Positions 8,024-15,882 are shown, counted from the stretch's first letter. The stretch is DNA of 26,492 nt from an uncultured Sutterella sp. (GCA_900770335.1 CAAGKD010000100.1:1-26492); one strand, 5' to 3'. Notes: a model not told the origin generated them from the letters alone. Made by a program: numbers and translations.

Positions 8024-8386
8024 GGGGGCGCCTTGGTTTCGACGAGGACACTGACGCTGTCCGGGGCATGCCGAGGTGCAGTCACCTCGTAAATCCGCTG
8101 CAATCAAATAAACGCCAACAACAAGCGTTTCGCTCTCGCGGCCTAACCCCGCGGGATGCTGCACTGACTTGACTTTGGGTCAGGCAGGGCAACCTGCAGC
8201 AGCATCAAATCACAAAGCCTAGGTGCGCCGGCTGTCGTCGACGGCGTTCCAAAATCAAGATGACTGGGCAGCGGCTGGCCCGCCGATCGGCAAAACCGCT
8301 GTCGAGACTCAAATCATTCGGCTAAGCATGTAGAACCGCCAGAAAACGGTTTTCGGACGCGGGTTCAACTCCCGCCGCCTCCACCA
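8024..8386 (+). ncRNA. ssrA: Transfer-messenger RNA (tmRNA)
   Basis: Rescues stalled ribosomes together with SmpB and tags the unfinished protein for proteolysis. The RNA is 363 bases in one piece. The 5' end GGGGGCG pairs with CGCCTCC (one G-U) to form the acceptor stem, followed by ACCA at 8383-8386. The 5' core GCCTTGGTTTCGACG and the 3' T-arm GGGTTCAACTCCC are the conserved tRNA-like parts. The tag frame starts at 8114. It is a standard one-piece form, not the permuted two-piece form of some alpha- and betaproteobacteria. Its own -10 and downstream terminator make it an independent unit. Confidence 0.96.
8114..8146 (+). other. tmRNA tag-peptide reading frame (ANNKRFALAA)
   Basis: Ten codons beginning at the GCC resume codon encode ANNKRFALAA, then TAA. 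The C-terminal ALAA recognised by ClpXP/ClpAP is intact. The commoner Burkholderiales form is ANDERFALAA. Here both acidic residues are replaced, by Asn and Lys. Confidence 0.92.
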
Positions 8387-8392
8387 AACATT

Positions 8393-8427
8393 AAGCCCGA
8401 TGGCGCGACTGTCGCCGTCGGGCTTTT
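8393..8427 (+). terminator. Rho-independent terminator of ssrA
   Basis: A 13-bp stem with one G-T wobble (8393-8405 with 8413-8425) and a 7-base loop ends in a run of four T (8424-8427), two of them in the stem, directly after the tmRNA CCA. Confidence 0.8.
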
Positions 8428-8471
8428 CCATTTCCGGCGCCGCCCGGCGCCTGAGAGAAGAAGCACGCATC

Positions 8472-9053
8472 ATGACCACCGCCCAGACCTTCCTGCGCCT
8501 CCAGCCCGCCTTCGACGCCCTGGCGCTCCTCATGCTCCAGCCCGAGACCGAGAGCGCTCCGGAGGGGCTGCGCCTCGCGGCGCAATGCGTGCTTGAGGCC
8601 GGAGGCGACCGGCTCTCCGACGGAACGAAGCGAGCGCTTGAAGCCGCATCCCGCCGCGAGGCGCAGCCCCTCGCCCTCTCGCAGGCCTACGCGAAGCTCT
8701 TCCTCGGCGTCGGTCCGACGACCGTGCCGCTCACGGAGAGCGCCTGGACGAGCGCGCAGCGCCTGCTCTGCCAGGCCGCGCAGATCGAGTGCCGCAAGGC
8801 CTATGAGGACGCCGGACTCGAACTCTCGGGCGGCTCCGTCGTCCCCGAGGACCACGTCGGCCTCATGCTCGGCTTCCTCTCGGTCATGGCGCTGCGCGAG
8901 GAGCCCGAGGCGGGCCTCGCCTTCTTCTCAAAGCACCTCGAGCCCCTCATCGCCGCCCTCGCGGAGGCCGTCCGGGCTCGAGCCGGAGAGGCGGACGCCT
9001 ACGCGGACGTCGTCGCGACGCTCGAGGCGCTCCGGGAGCTTCTCGCCGCCTGA
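8472..9053 (+). CDS. TorD/DmsD-family redox-enzyme maturation chaperone
   Basis: Cytosolic chaperone of the TorD/DmsD/NarJ group, which holds molybdoenzyme precursors and masks their Tat signal until the cofactor is inserted. It has 193 residues, all helical in character. Family signatures are YAKLFLGVG near 77-85 followed by PLTESAW, and VVPEDHVGLMLGFLSVMAL near 128-148, the PDH-x-x-x-E/G-x-FL pattern. The start at 8472 follows a purine-rich GAGAAGAAG. It ends convergently 92 bases from the Fe-S subunit of a Tat-exported molybdoenzyme, its obvious client. The partner assignment is inferred from position; the family call rests on these motifs. Confidence 0.8.
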   Translation: MTTAQTFLRLQPAFDALALLMLQPETESAPEGLRLAAQCVLEAGGDRLSDGTKRALEAASRREAQPLALSQAYAKLFLGVGPTTVPLTESAWTSAQRLLCQAAQIECRKAYEDAGLELSGGSVVPEDHVGLMLGFLSVMALREEPEAGLAFFSKHLEPLIAALAEAVRARAGEADAYADVVATLEALRELLAA

Positions 9054-9069
9054 CGCTCACGCTCCGAAT

Positions 9070-9121
9070 GCGCCTGAGGCCGCCCGGCGTTCAATTCCGG
9101 ACGGCCTCAGGCGCGTCTTTT
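9070..9121 (+). terminator. Strong terminator between convergent genes
   Basis: A very stable hairpin with 13 perfect pairs (9070-9082 with 9102-9114), one mismatch, then four more pairs; the loop starts at 9088. On the plus strand TCTTTT follows, so it should end the chaperone transcript. On the minus strand the T-run is lacking, but the structure still closes the oxidoreductase operon. Confidence 0.8.
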
Positions 9122-9145
9122 CCGGCGATCAGCGCCGGCCGGGCG

Positions 9146-9781
9146 TCACAGCCTCATCTCATGGGCCTCGACGTCCATGTGCCTCGCGATGTAGCGGATC
9201 TTCGGGCGGGTGCCCGCCTTCGCGTTCATCATCTTCGCCACGGCGATGAGCTTCGCCTGGCCCTCCGAAGGCGCGTCGTAGTCGACGAGCGTCATCGCGC
9301 CGATACCGCAGGCCTCGACGCAGGCGGGCGGACGCCCTTGGGTGGTGCGATGCGCGCAGAGCGTGCAGTGCTCGGCGCGCCCGGCCCTGCGCCTCTGCCA
9401 GGGCTCAAGGTCCCGCTCGGCCAGGGGCGCCTTGCCGCCGAAGTAGTTCGTTTCGCCCGACGAGTTGAACTGCGGCGCGCCGTAGGGACAGGCGCGGGCG
9501 CACATCCGGCAGCCGATGCACTTTTCGTCGTCGACGAGCACCTCGCCACCCGGCCCGCGATGGATCGCCTTCGCCGGGCAGACCTTCATGCAGGCCGGCT
9601 CCTCGCAGTGCTGGCACGAGACGCGGAAGTAGTTGATGACGTTCGCCTCGGGGTTCTCGAGGCGATCGATCCGCTCGTAGAAGACGCCGGGGGCGACCTG
9701 GTTCTCCTCTTTGCAGGCGATGGCGCAGGCGTGGCAGCCCACGCAGCGGTCGACGTTGACAATGATTCCGAAGTTCGACAT
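9146..9781 (-). CDS. Four-cluster ferredoxin subunit (DmsB/PsrB type) of a molybdoenzyme
   Basis: Electron-transfer subunit carrying four [4Fe-4S] clusters between a quinol- or electron-donor module and the molybdenum subunit. It has 211 residues. Four cysteine sets are visible: C13/C16/C19/C23, C56/C59/C64/C68 (CQHCEEPACMKVC), C88/C91/C94/C98 (CIGCRMCARAC) and C139/C142/C154/C158. All cysteines are present, including in the third set where DmsB-like proteins sometimes vary. There is no signal peptide, so it would be exported with the Tat-bearing partner. The start follows GGGAGGAAG and lies 11 bases after the catalytic gene. No membrane anchor gene (DmsC/NrfD type) follows; the next gene is convergent. 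Confidence 0.9.
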   Translation of the reverse strand: MSNFGIIVNVDRCVGCHACAIACKEENQVAPGVFYERIDRLENPEANVINYFRVSCQHCEEPACMKVCPAKAIHRGPGGEVLVDDEKCIGCRMCARACPYGAPQFNSSGETNYFGGKAPLAERDLEPWQRRRAGRAEHCTLCAHRTTQGRPPACVEACGIGAMTLVDYDAPSEGQAKLIAVAKMMNAKAGTRPKIRYIARHMDVEAHEMRL

Positions 9782-9792
9782 GGCTTCCTCCC

Positions 9793-12021
9793 TTACGCCT
9801 TCCCGCCGTCCTGCGCGCGCACGACCTGCACGCACACGTCGTTGCAGCACGGATATCCGGAGATCGGATCCCATCCAGACCTTGGGACGAGCACCTGCGT
9901 CTCCTGGTCGCCCCGCCAGCCGTACTGGGCGTCGATGAGCCCCTTGGCGACGAGGATCGTGACGCGCGCGCGCGCGCGGACCTTCGTCTCCGAATAGGGC
10001 GAGAGGATCCAGACGCGGTCGCCCTCTCGGATTCCGCGGGCGGCGGCGTCGGCCGGGTTCATGTTGATCACGCTCTCGGGCTCGAGCTCAAGCAGATAGG
10101 GCTGGTCCGAGCGGGTCTTGGAGTGCGTGATGTAGGGGCGGCGCGTGCCGTTGAGGAGCTTGAGCGGATGCTCCTGCGTGGGCCCGGGCGCCGGAACGTA
10201 CTCGGGAAGCCCTGGAAAGCCGTGCTTCGCCTGAATGGAGGAGAAGAGCTCGATCTTCCCAGAGGGCGTGCGGAATCCGGGCCGACCGTCAAAGCGGAGC
10301 AGCCCCTTGGCGTACTTCTCGGTCTCGGGCTTGGGGAACCACTCGCAGACGTTGACGTTCGGAAGCATCGCCTGACGCTCGGCGTAGGACGTTCCCCAGC
10401 CGTTCAGGATCAAGTCGCAGGCCTTGACGGGGTCGCCCCCGAAGAAGAGCTCGCTGTCACCCGTGACGGCCGCGCCGATCGTGAGCGCGATCCTCCAGTC
10501 CTCCCAAGCCTCGCCCAGGGGCTTGACGGGCTTTCTCGCGCTCACCTTGCGCCCGTGGACGCCGAAGGGCGCATAGCGCTCGTAGTTCATCGCCGCCGGC
10601 AGCACCAGGTCCATGTCATGGTGCGTCTCGTCGCGATAGAAGTAGTCGGTCGCAAACGAAAAGTCGAGCGCGCGGACCGCGGCCTGATACTCCGCCGGAC
10701 TCGGCCAGATGAGCAGGTTCGCGCCGAATCCCGCGAACGCGCGGATGCGGCCGGACTTGACCATCTCGGGAAGCAGGTTCGGGTTGCAGAGCACCTGCAT
10801 CTCGTTCCAGACGGGAACGAAATCACGGTCGATGCGCTTCGCCTTCTGCTCGGGCTCGTTGAACCAGGCCTGATCGATGAAGGAGCGCGTGTATCCCTCA
10901 TCCCAGCGGATGTAGTCCTCGGGCCAGTCCGCGAACCTCGAGCCGCCGGCATTGTCGACGTTCCCCGTGAGCGCCATGAGCAGCGAATAGGCGCGGACGT
11001 TGTTGCACCCGTTGCCCTGGTGCGGAATCGACTGGCCGGGCAGCATCATCGACGAGGGGCCGTCGGCGGAGAGCCGCGCGGCCGCGACGAGCTTCTCGCC
11101 GGGCACGCCTGTCTCGCGCTCGACGAACTCCGGCGTGAAGCGCTCGCAGTACTTCACGAGCTCCTCGTAGCCCGTGCACCACTTGTCGACGAAGTCGCGC
11201 TTGACGAGGCCCTCCTGGACGAGCACGCGGATGAGGCCCCAGGCGACGGCGCCGTCGGTGCCGGCCCGCGGCTGCAGATGCACGTCCGCCTGCTCGGCGA
11301 CCTTCGTCCTGCGCGGATCGATGACGACGAGCTTCAGGCCCCGAACCTTCTGCGCGAGAAGGTTGCGGAAGAACCCGTGGGGCGAGGCCCAGGCGCCGTT
11401 CTTGCCGACGATCATCGTGCACTTCGCCTTCGGATTCGGGCCGCCGGAGATCTCCGCGCCGTAGCTGAGCTCGACGGCATGGACGTAGGCGAGGTTGCAC
11501 GCGACCGAGCTCTCGCACCCGTAGTTGGGGCTGCCGAAGTAGCGCGCGAGACGCATGACGGGCGGCCTCGGCTCCTTGGGGTCGCCGCAGTAGAAGAGCA
11601 CACGGTCGGCGCCGTATTTCGCCTTCACGCGGTTGAGTCTCTCCGCGATCATGCGGATCGCCTCGTCCCAGCCGATCCTCACCCAGCCCGGATCGGCCGC
11701 GCCCTTGGGCGCCGTGCGCTTCATCGGATAAAGGAGCCGGTTCGGGTTGTAGAGGCGCTGAAGCGTCGCGATGCCCTTCGAGCAGAGGAAGTGGTTCGGA
11801 TGCTCCTTCCAGTTCTCGATGCGGATCACGGTGTTGCCGCGCGCCTTGAAATGAATGCCGCACATCGGCATGTGGTTGCACGAGTCGCAGATGGTCCAGC
11901 CGGACCATTCCTCCTGCGAGTCCCTGCCCTCCGCACGGACGGAAAGCGGCTTGAAGAGCGTCGCGGCATAGGCGGCGCCCGCGCCCTTGAACAGGGAGCG
12001 GCGTGAGACGGACGGGGCCAT
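9793..12021 (-). CDS. Tat-exported molybdopterin oxidoreductase, catalytic subunit, substrate unknown
   Basis: DMSO-reductase-superfamily enzyme with a bis-molybdopterin cofactor, probably periplasmic. It has 742 residues. A twin-arginine signal (SRRSLFKGAGAAYAATLF) covers residues 6-30. The N-terminal Fe-S motif has C45, C48, C54 and C80 (CDSCNHMPMC, then FLCSKG), so the first spacing is CX2CX5C instead of the usual CX2-3CX3C. C175 in SSVACNLAY after GSPNYG is the likely molybdenum ligand. VVIDPRRTKVAEQADVHL near 244 and the C-terminal molydopterin-binding domain (from about 620, with ISGYPCCNDVCVQV at the end) are typical. AAAGGAGAAAA is a strong ribosome site. It is co-transcribed with the four-cluster ferredoxin. 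The substrate could be an S- or N-oxide, an oxyanion or a phenolic compound; sequence alone does not decide. Confidence 0.88.
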   Translation of the reverse strand: MAPSVSRRSLFKGAGAAYAATLFKPLSVRAEGRDSQEEWSGWTICDSCNHMPMCGIHFKARGNTVIRIENWKEHPNHFLCSKGIATLQRLYNPNRLLYPMKRTAPKGAADPGWVRIGWDEAIRMIAERLNRVKAKYGADRVLFYCGDPKEPRPPVMRLARYFGSPNYGCESSVACNLAYVHAVELSYGAEISGGPNPKAKCTMIVGKNGAWASPHGFFRNLLAQKVRGLKLVVIDPRRTKVAEQADVHLQPRAGTDGAVAWGLIRVLVQEGLVKRDFVDKWCTGYEELVKYCERFTPEFVERETGVPGEKLVAAARLSADGPSSMMLPGQSIPHQGNGCNNVRAYSLLMALTGNVDNAGGSRFADWPEDYIRWDEGYTRSFIDQAWFNEPEQKAKRIDRDFVPVWNEMQVLCNPNLLPEMVKSGRIRAFAGFGANLLIWPSPAEYQAAVRALDFSFATDYFYRDETHHDMDLVLPAAMNYERYAPFGVHGRKVSARKPVKPLGEAWEDWRIALTIGAAVTGDSELFFGGDPVKACDLILNGWGTSYAERQAMLPNVNVCEWFPKPETEKYAKGLLRFDGRPGFRTPSGKIELFSSIQAKHGFPGLPEYVPAPGPTQEHPLKLLNGTRRPYITHSKTRSDQPYLLELEPESVINMNPADAAARGIREGDRVWILSPYSETKVRARARVTILVAKGLIDAQYGWRGDQETQVLVPRSGWDPISGYPCCNDVCVQVVRAQDGGKA

Positions 12022-12085
12022 GTTTTTCTCCTTTGCGCTGATTTTCGTTCAAACTTGATTGCGCAAATTCTTTTTTTCTGCTTTC

Positions 12086-12113
12086 ATCCTATCGCACGCG
12101 CATGCCGCGTCCA
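12086..12113 (-). promoter_or_regulatory. Candidate promoter of the molybdoenzyme operon
   Basis: On the minus strand TGGACG (-35, 12108-12113, 4 of 6 matches) and TAGGAT (-10, 12086-12091) are separated by 16 bases. The leader to the start codon at 12021 is AT-rich and contains TTGAT (12055-12059), only half of an FNR-type site. Confidence 0.4.
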
Positions 12114-12198
12114 TCGGGGAATGCACCAAGAGCAATCCCGACGCAATGGTGAATTCCAGCGGTTCTAACGCACTTCCCAGAGAACCTTGAAAGCCGCC

Positions 12199-12239
12199 GT
12201 GAATCAAATTGAAAAGTGAATCGGAATGATTTCAAATTG
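12199..12239. promoter_or_regulatory. AT-rich repeat cluster in the molybdoenzyme/DUF748 divergent gap
   Basis: The 296-base gap between the two divergent genes has a 13-base direct repeat (GTGAATCAAATTG at 12199 and GTGAATCGGAATG at 12216; 10 of 13 identical, 17 bases apart). It also has an imperfect inverted repeat (CAAATTGAAA at 12205, TTTCAAATTG at 12230). A likely -10 for the rightward gene, GATAAT, is at 12274-12279. The repeats lie where a regulator could act on both genes. Function is inferred. Confidence 0.35.
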
Positions 12240-12317
12240 TCAGTCCGACTCGTCCGCCCGAGCCCCGGCGGCGGATAATCGGATCATCCAGCAATCCGTT
12301 CCGCGAGAGGCTTCCCA

Positions 12318-14900
12318 ATGGCCAGAGTCTTCCAGTTCACCGCTTGCGCCGCGGCCGTCGCCGTGGCGCTCTACGCCGCAGCCGGACACTTCGGCGTTCC
12401 CTGGGCGGCGAAAACCGCCGTTGAGAGGGTCGTCTCCGAGAAGCTCGGCCGCCAGGCGACGATCGAAAGCGTCACCTTCAACCCCTGGACGTGGACCTTT
12501 GAGCTCAAGGGGCTCGCGATTCCCGAACCCGGCGCCGATCCGCTCCTCGCGCTTGACCTCCTGCGCGTCGACCTCTCGGGAAAGACCCTTCTCAAGCTCG
12601 CCCCCGTCGTCGAGGAGGTGACGGTGAGGGGCCTGCGCGTGAACGCCGTCGTCAATGAAGAGAACCGGACGCTCGAGCGCCTGGCGGGAGGCTCGTCCGA
12701 GGAGAAGGCCGCCGATCCGAAGGCCTCGACCTCCTCCGGCTCGTCCGCTTCGTCCGGGGGCCTGCCCGCCTTCGCCGTCTACAACATCTCCGTCTCCGAG
12801 AGCTCCCTGAGGTATCAGGACGCAGCCAAGGGGATCGATCAGTCGATCACGGACCTCACGCTCCGCCTGCCCTTCATCTCCACGATGGAGAGCTCCGCGG
12901 AGAGCCTCGTCACCCCCGCGCTCTCGATGAAGCTCAACGGCGCCCCGATCGAGGCCTCGGGCTCGACGAAGCCCTTCGGCACGTCGCTCGAGGCGAAGCT
13001 CGCGCTTCGCGTGCGAGGCCTTGACGTCGCCGGCATCGCGCGCATTGTCCCCGCGCTCAATTCCGACAAGCTCCGCATCGACTCGGCGAAGCTCTCGACG
13101 GACCTCGCCTTCACGTTCCGCAACCCCACGGGCGGCAAGCCCGCGAAGATGCTCCTCTCGGGCTCGACGACGCTCGCGGACCTTGCGGTCTCGGGCGGCG
13201 GGAAGCGCCTCGCGACGCTGCCGAAGGCCTCGCTCGATCTCGGCGAGGTGGATCTCGTCGGCCGAAGCGCCCTCGTGGAGAGCCTCGCGCTCACCGGGCT
13301 CACCGTCAATGCGGTGAACTCGAGCGCCGGCATCAACCTTCTCAACGCGGCGGGTGTCGCAAGCGCCCCCGCCGCAGCGGACTCCACGGCGAAGGCGCCC
13401 GCGAATGAATCCTCGGGCGACCCGGCCTGGTCCTGGCGCATCGCCTCGGCGTCGCTGCAGAACGCCGCCCTTCACTGGTCGGACACGACGGTCAGGCCCG
13501 CGGCGAAGATCGACGTCACGGCGCTCAACGCCTCCGTGAAGAATCTCTCCTCGGAAAAGGGCAAGGCTGGATCCTTCTCCGTCTCCGCCGACGCGCTCGG
13601 CGGGCGGCTCGAGGCCTCGGGCTCCGCCGCGGTCGCGCCCCTTGCGGTCTCGGCCTCGGCCAAGGGCTCGCGCCTCACGCTCAACGCGCTCGCCCCCTAC
13701 GTGCAGAAGGCGCTCGGCGCGGACCTGCGCACGGGGATTGCGTTTGACGTGAAGGCGACCGTTGAGGGCGACGCCGTCGCCGCCTCGGGAACGGCCTCCG
13801 TCAATGACCTCAGCCTGCGCGAGGGCAGAGCGACCCTCGTCACGGTGAAGACCGCGACGGTGAAGCTCAATGAGCTCAGCACCGCGAAGCGCAGCGTCGA
13901 TGTGGCACTCGTCTCCGCGCAGTCGCCCGTCATCAACGCCGTGCTCACGAAGAAAGGCCTCAACCTCGCCTCGATCGGGCAGGCGCCCGCCGCGTCCGGC
14001 GCAAAGACGACTGCAAAGGCAGCGGACAAGTCCGCCGAAAAGACCGGCGAAAAGGCCGGCGCCGCGGAGAAGGCCGCCGCGGCCGACGCCTGGAGCTGGA
14101 AGCTCGGTGAAGCCCGGATCGAGGGCGGCATCCTTCGCTTTCGCGACGAGACGATCAAGCCCTCCGCATCGACGGAGATCTCCCGCATCGCCGCGACCGC
14201 GAAGGGCCTCTCCTCGGCGAAGGGCACCCTTGGGACGGCGAGCCTCTCCCTCGCGCTCGGCGGCGGCACGGCGAGCGTCTCGGGCAAGCTCGGACTCTCC
14301 CCGCTCTCGGCGAACATGGAGGTCGTGAGCAGGCAGGTGGGCCTCAAGCCCTTCTCGGACTTCATGACGGGCTACGCCGGCATCGGCGCGAAGTCCGGAT
14401 CGTTTGACGCGACGGGGCGCCTCACGATGAGCCTCGCCGCAAAGAAAAAGGCTGACGCCGTCGCGAGCGTCATCGGCTGGAAGGGCGACGCGTCGCTCTC
14501 GGACTTCGCCATGACGAACGCCCGGGGCAGCGCGCTCATGAACTGGAGGAAGGCCTCCCTCACCGGCATGGACGTCGAGACGACCGATCCCCTGCGCCTT
14601 GTGATCGCGCAGGCCGAGATCGACCAGCCCGCCGAGAAGCAGACCAAGGTCGTCAAGGAGATCGCCGGCATCGCCTCGCTCATCTCGTCGCTCCGGGGCA
14701 ATGACAAGACCTCGCAGAAAATCGACAAGTACGCAAACAGAATCCCGACGAAGCTCACGCTCAAGGACATCCGCTACGAGAACGGACAGTTCTCCGCCGC
14801 GGGCGTGAGCGCCGCATCCGTCGAGGGAGCGCTTCTCAAGACGCTCACGAACGCGATGAGCGCCAAGCTCGGCGGCTCTTCGTCGGGCGCTGGGAAGTGA
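12318..14900 (+). CDS. DUF748/AsmA-like envelope protein with three internal repeats
   Basis: Large envelope protein of the DUF748 group, related to AsmA-type proteins thought to act between inner and outer membrane; the exact role is unknown. It has 860 residues, shorter than many DUF748 proteins. A single N-terminal membrane segment (about residues 7-25) is followed by LGRQATIESVTFNPWTWTFE, the DUF748 opening. Three similar blocks begin near residues 151, 370 and 591, each with the pattern aromatic-x-(I/L)-x4-L-x-(Y/W/F)-x-D (for example WSWRIASASLQNAALHWSD and WSWKLGEARIEGGILRFRD). They are joined by Ala/Ser/Lys-rich linkers. The end holds KLTLKDIRYENGQFSAAG. GAGAGG precedes the ATG. It appears to be a single-gene unit. 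Confidence 0.75.
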   Translation: MARVFQFTACAAAVAVALYAAAGHFGVPWAAKTAVERVVSEKLGRQATIESVTFNPWTWTFELKGLAIPEPGADPLLALDLLRVDLSGKTLLKLAPVVEEVTVRGLRVNAVVNEENRTLERLAGGSSEEKAADPKASTSSGSSASSGGLPAFAVYNISVSESSLRYQDAAKGIDQSITDLTLRLPFISTMESSAESLVTPALSMKLNGAPIEASGSTKPFGTSLEAKLALRVRGLDVAGIARIVPALNSDKLRIDSAKLSTDLAFTFRNPTGGKPAKMLLSGSTTLADLAVSGGGKRLATLPKASLDLGEVDLVGRSALVESLALTGLTVNAVNSSAGINLLNAAGVASAPAAADSTAKAPANESSGDPAWSWRIASASLQNAALHWSDTTVRPAAKIDVTALNASVKNLSSEKGKAGSFSVSADALGGRLEASGSAAVAPLAVSASAKGSRLTLNALAPYVQKALGADLRTGIAFDVKATVEGDAVAASGTASVNDLSLREGRATLVTVKTATVKLNELSTAKRSVDVALVSAQSPVINAVLTKKGLNLASIGQAPAASGAKTTAKAADKSAEKTGEKAGAAEKAAAADAWSWKLGEARIEGGILRFRDETIKPSASTEISRIAATAKGLSSAKGTLGTASLSLALGGGTASVSGKLGLSPLSANMEVVSRQVGLKPFSDFMTGYAGIGAKSGSFDATGRLTMSLAAKKKADAVASVIGWKGDASLSDFAMTNARGSALMNWRKASLTGMDVETTDPLRLVIAQAEIDQPAEKQTKVVKEIAGIASLISSLRGNDKTSQKIDKYANRIPTKLTLKDIRYENGQFSAAGVSAASVEGALLKTLTNAMSAKLGGSSSGAGK

Positions 14901-14912
14901 GGCGCCGCCCCT

Positions 14913-14948
14913 GATCCCGCGCCGCCCGCCGGAGGCGGCTGCGGGATC
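14913..14948 (+). terminator. Hairpin after the DUF748 gene, no T-run
   Basis: Fourteen pairs with one bulged T (14913-14926 with 14934-14948, 7-base loop) begin 12 bases after the stop codon. The absence of a T-run makes intrinsic termination uncertain. Confidence 0.5.
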
Positions 14949-15062
14949 GGGCGTCCGGAATTCGAATCCTCTTCTCGGGCGCCGTCGGCTGCGGCGCGAA
15001 GAAAGCAACAGTCCGGACGACGAAAAGCCCGTGACATCATTGACGCCACGGGCTTGAAATTC

Positions 15063-15138
15063 TGGTGCCGGAGAAGAGATTCGAACTCCCGACCTTCGCA
15101 TTACGAATGCGCTGCTCTACCAGCTGAGCTACACCGGC
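15063..15138 (-). tRNA. tRNA-Thr (anticodon CGT)
   Basis: Seventy-six bases including an encoded CCA. The acceptor stem GCCGGTG at the 5' end pairs with the 3' end before ACCA. The D-arm GCTCAGCTGGTAGAGC, the anticodon loop with CGT and the T-arm GAGTTCGAATCTC are clear. It closely resembles E. coli thrW. It decodes ACG threonine codons, which are abundant in this GC-rich DNA. Confidence 0.95.
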
Positions 15139-15187
15139 TCTCTCAATCAGAGAGGTTTTCGTGAAACCTCGTGATCGGAGGAGGCGA

Positions 15188-15217
15188 ATTATGAGTGAGA
15201 AAACCCTTCACTGGCAA
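15188..15217 (-). promoter_or_regulatory. Sigma-70-type promoter of tRNA-Thr
   Basis: Minus-strand TTGCCA (-35, 15212-15217) and CATAAT (-10, 15188-15193) are spaced by 18 bases. They lie about 50 bases before the tRNA 5' end, in a local AT-rich patch. Confidence 0.7.
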
Positions 15218-15285
15218 ATGAATTTGCAATTTGTTACATCTACCGCTCAATGAGAGCCGTTCGCACCCGGCAGCCGCAGGCTGTC

Positions 15286-15291
15286 TACAAT
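15286..15291 (+). promoter_or_regulatory. Probable -10 element for tsaE-amiC
   Basis: TACAAT precedes tsaE by about 70 bases. It lies inside the reading frame that would result from the upstream ATG at 15250, which argues for the later TTG start of tsaE. Confidence 0.5.
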
Positions 15292-15360
15292 CAGTGCGTC
15301 CGGCCGGGCCTCCGCCCGCCCCGGAATTTTCAAAGACTTCAAAGAACGGGAGACGCCCCC

Positions 15361-15882
15361 TTGGCCCAGCCCTGCCTCATCGAACTGCCTGCGCCCGACG
15401 ACACCGACCGGCTCGGCCGTGACTTCGCCCTTGCGCTTCTCGCCGCCTCGTCCGGGATCGCCCGGCGCGGCCTCGCGCTCCGGCTCGAAGGCAATCTCGG
15501 CGCGGGCAAGACGAGCTTCGTGCGCGCGACGCTACGCGCGCTCGGCTGGCAGGGCGCGGTCAAGAGTCCGACGTTCACGCTCCTCGAGACCTATCCCCTT
15601 GAGGGCTTCACGCTCAACCATTTCGACTTCTACCGGTTCGAGACGCCCGAGGAGTTCGACGACGCGGGCTTCGGCGAGGAGTTCGGACCGGGGCGCGTGT
15701 GCTGCACGGAGTGGAGCGGGCGTGCGGAGCCCTTTCTGCCGCCCGCGGACCTCACGCTCGCGCTCGCCCATGAGGGCGCGGGCCGGCGCGCCGCGCTCTC
15801 GGCCGCCTCGCCCCTGGGCGAGGAAATCCTGAGGACGATGACCGAACGCTCCGCATCATGGAAGCAAGCCGCCGCCGTCTGA
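15361..15882 (+). CDS. tsaE: tRNA threonylcarbamoyladenosine synthesis ATPase TsaE
   Basis: ATPase partner of TsaB/TsaD in adding the t6A modification at position 37 of ANN-decoding tRNAs. It has 173 residues from a TTG start. GGGAG at 15348-15352 is properly placed for it, and the only upstream ATG (15250) lies before the likely promoter. The P-loop is EGNLGAGKTSFV near residues 43-54. The TsaE signatures KSPTFTLLETY (about 68-78) and HFDFYRFETPEEF (about 86-98) follow, then TEWSGRAEPFLPP. The last 25 bases overlap amiC, the usual partner in proteobacteria. The threonylcarbamoyl-AMP synthase gene of the same pathway is at 22061. Confidence 0.92.
   Translation: MAQPCLIELPAPDDTDRLGRDFALALLAASSGIARRGLALRLEGNLGAGKTSFVRATLRALGWQGAVKSPTFTLLETYPLEGFTLNHFDFYRFETPEEFDDAGFGEEFGPGRVCCTEWSGRAEPFLPPADLTLALAHEGAGRRAALSAASPLGEEILRTMTERSASWKQAAAV

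Noticed and set aside
8309..8533. Short minus-strand frame across the 3' end of ssrA
   Set aside because: It is the antisense of the tmRNA tRNA-like end and terminator, a frequent false gene call.
12050..12068. Possible FNR box before the molybdoenzyme operon
   Set aside because: Only the TTGAT half matches; the second half does not fit ATCAA, and it lies downstream of the candidate promoter.
12240..15101. A 953-codon minus-strand open frame opposite the DUF748 gene
   Set aside because: Arg/Gly-rich composition, no domain, and it runs through the tRNA-Thr gene region; a codon-bias shadow.
15063..15138. tRNA-Thr as an integration site for a mobile element
   Set aside because: No integrase gene, no repeated tRNA 3' end and no foreign-looking genes were seen on either side.
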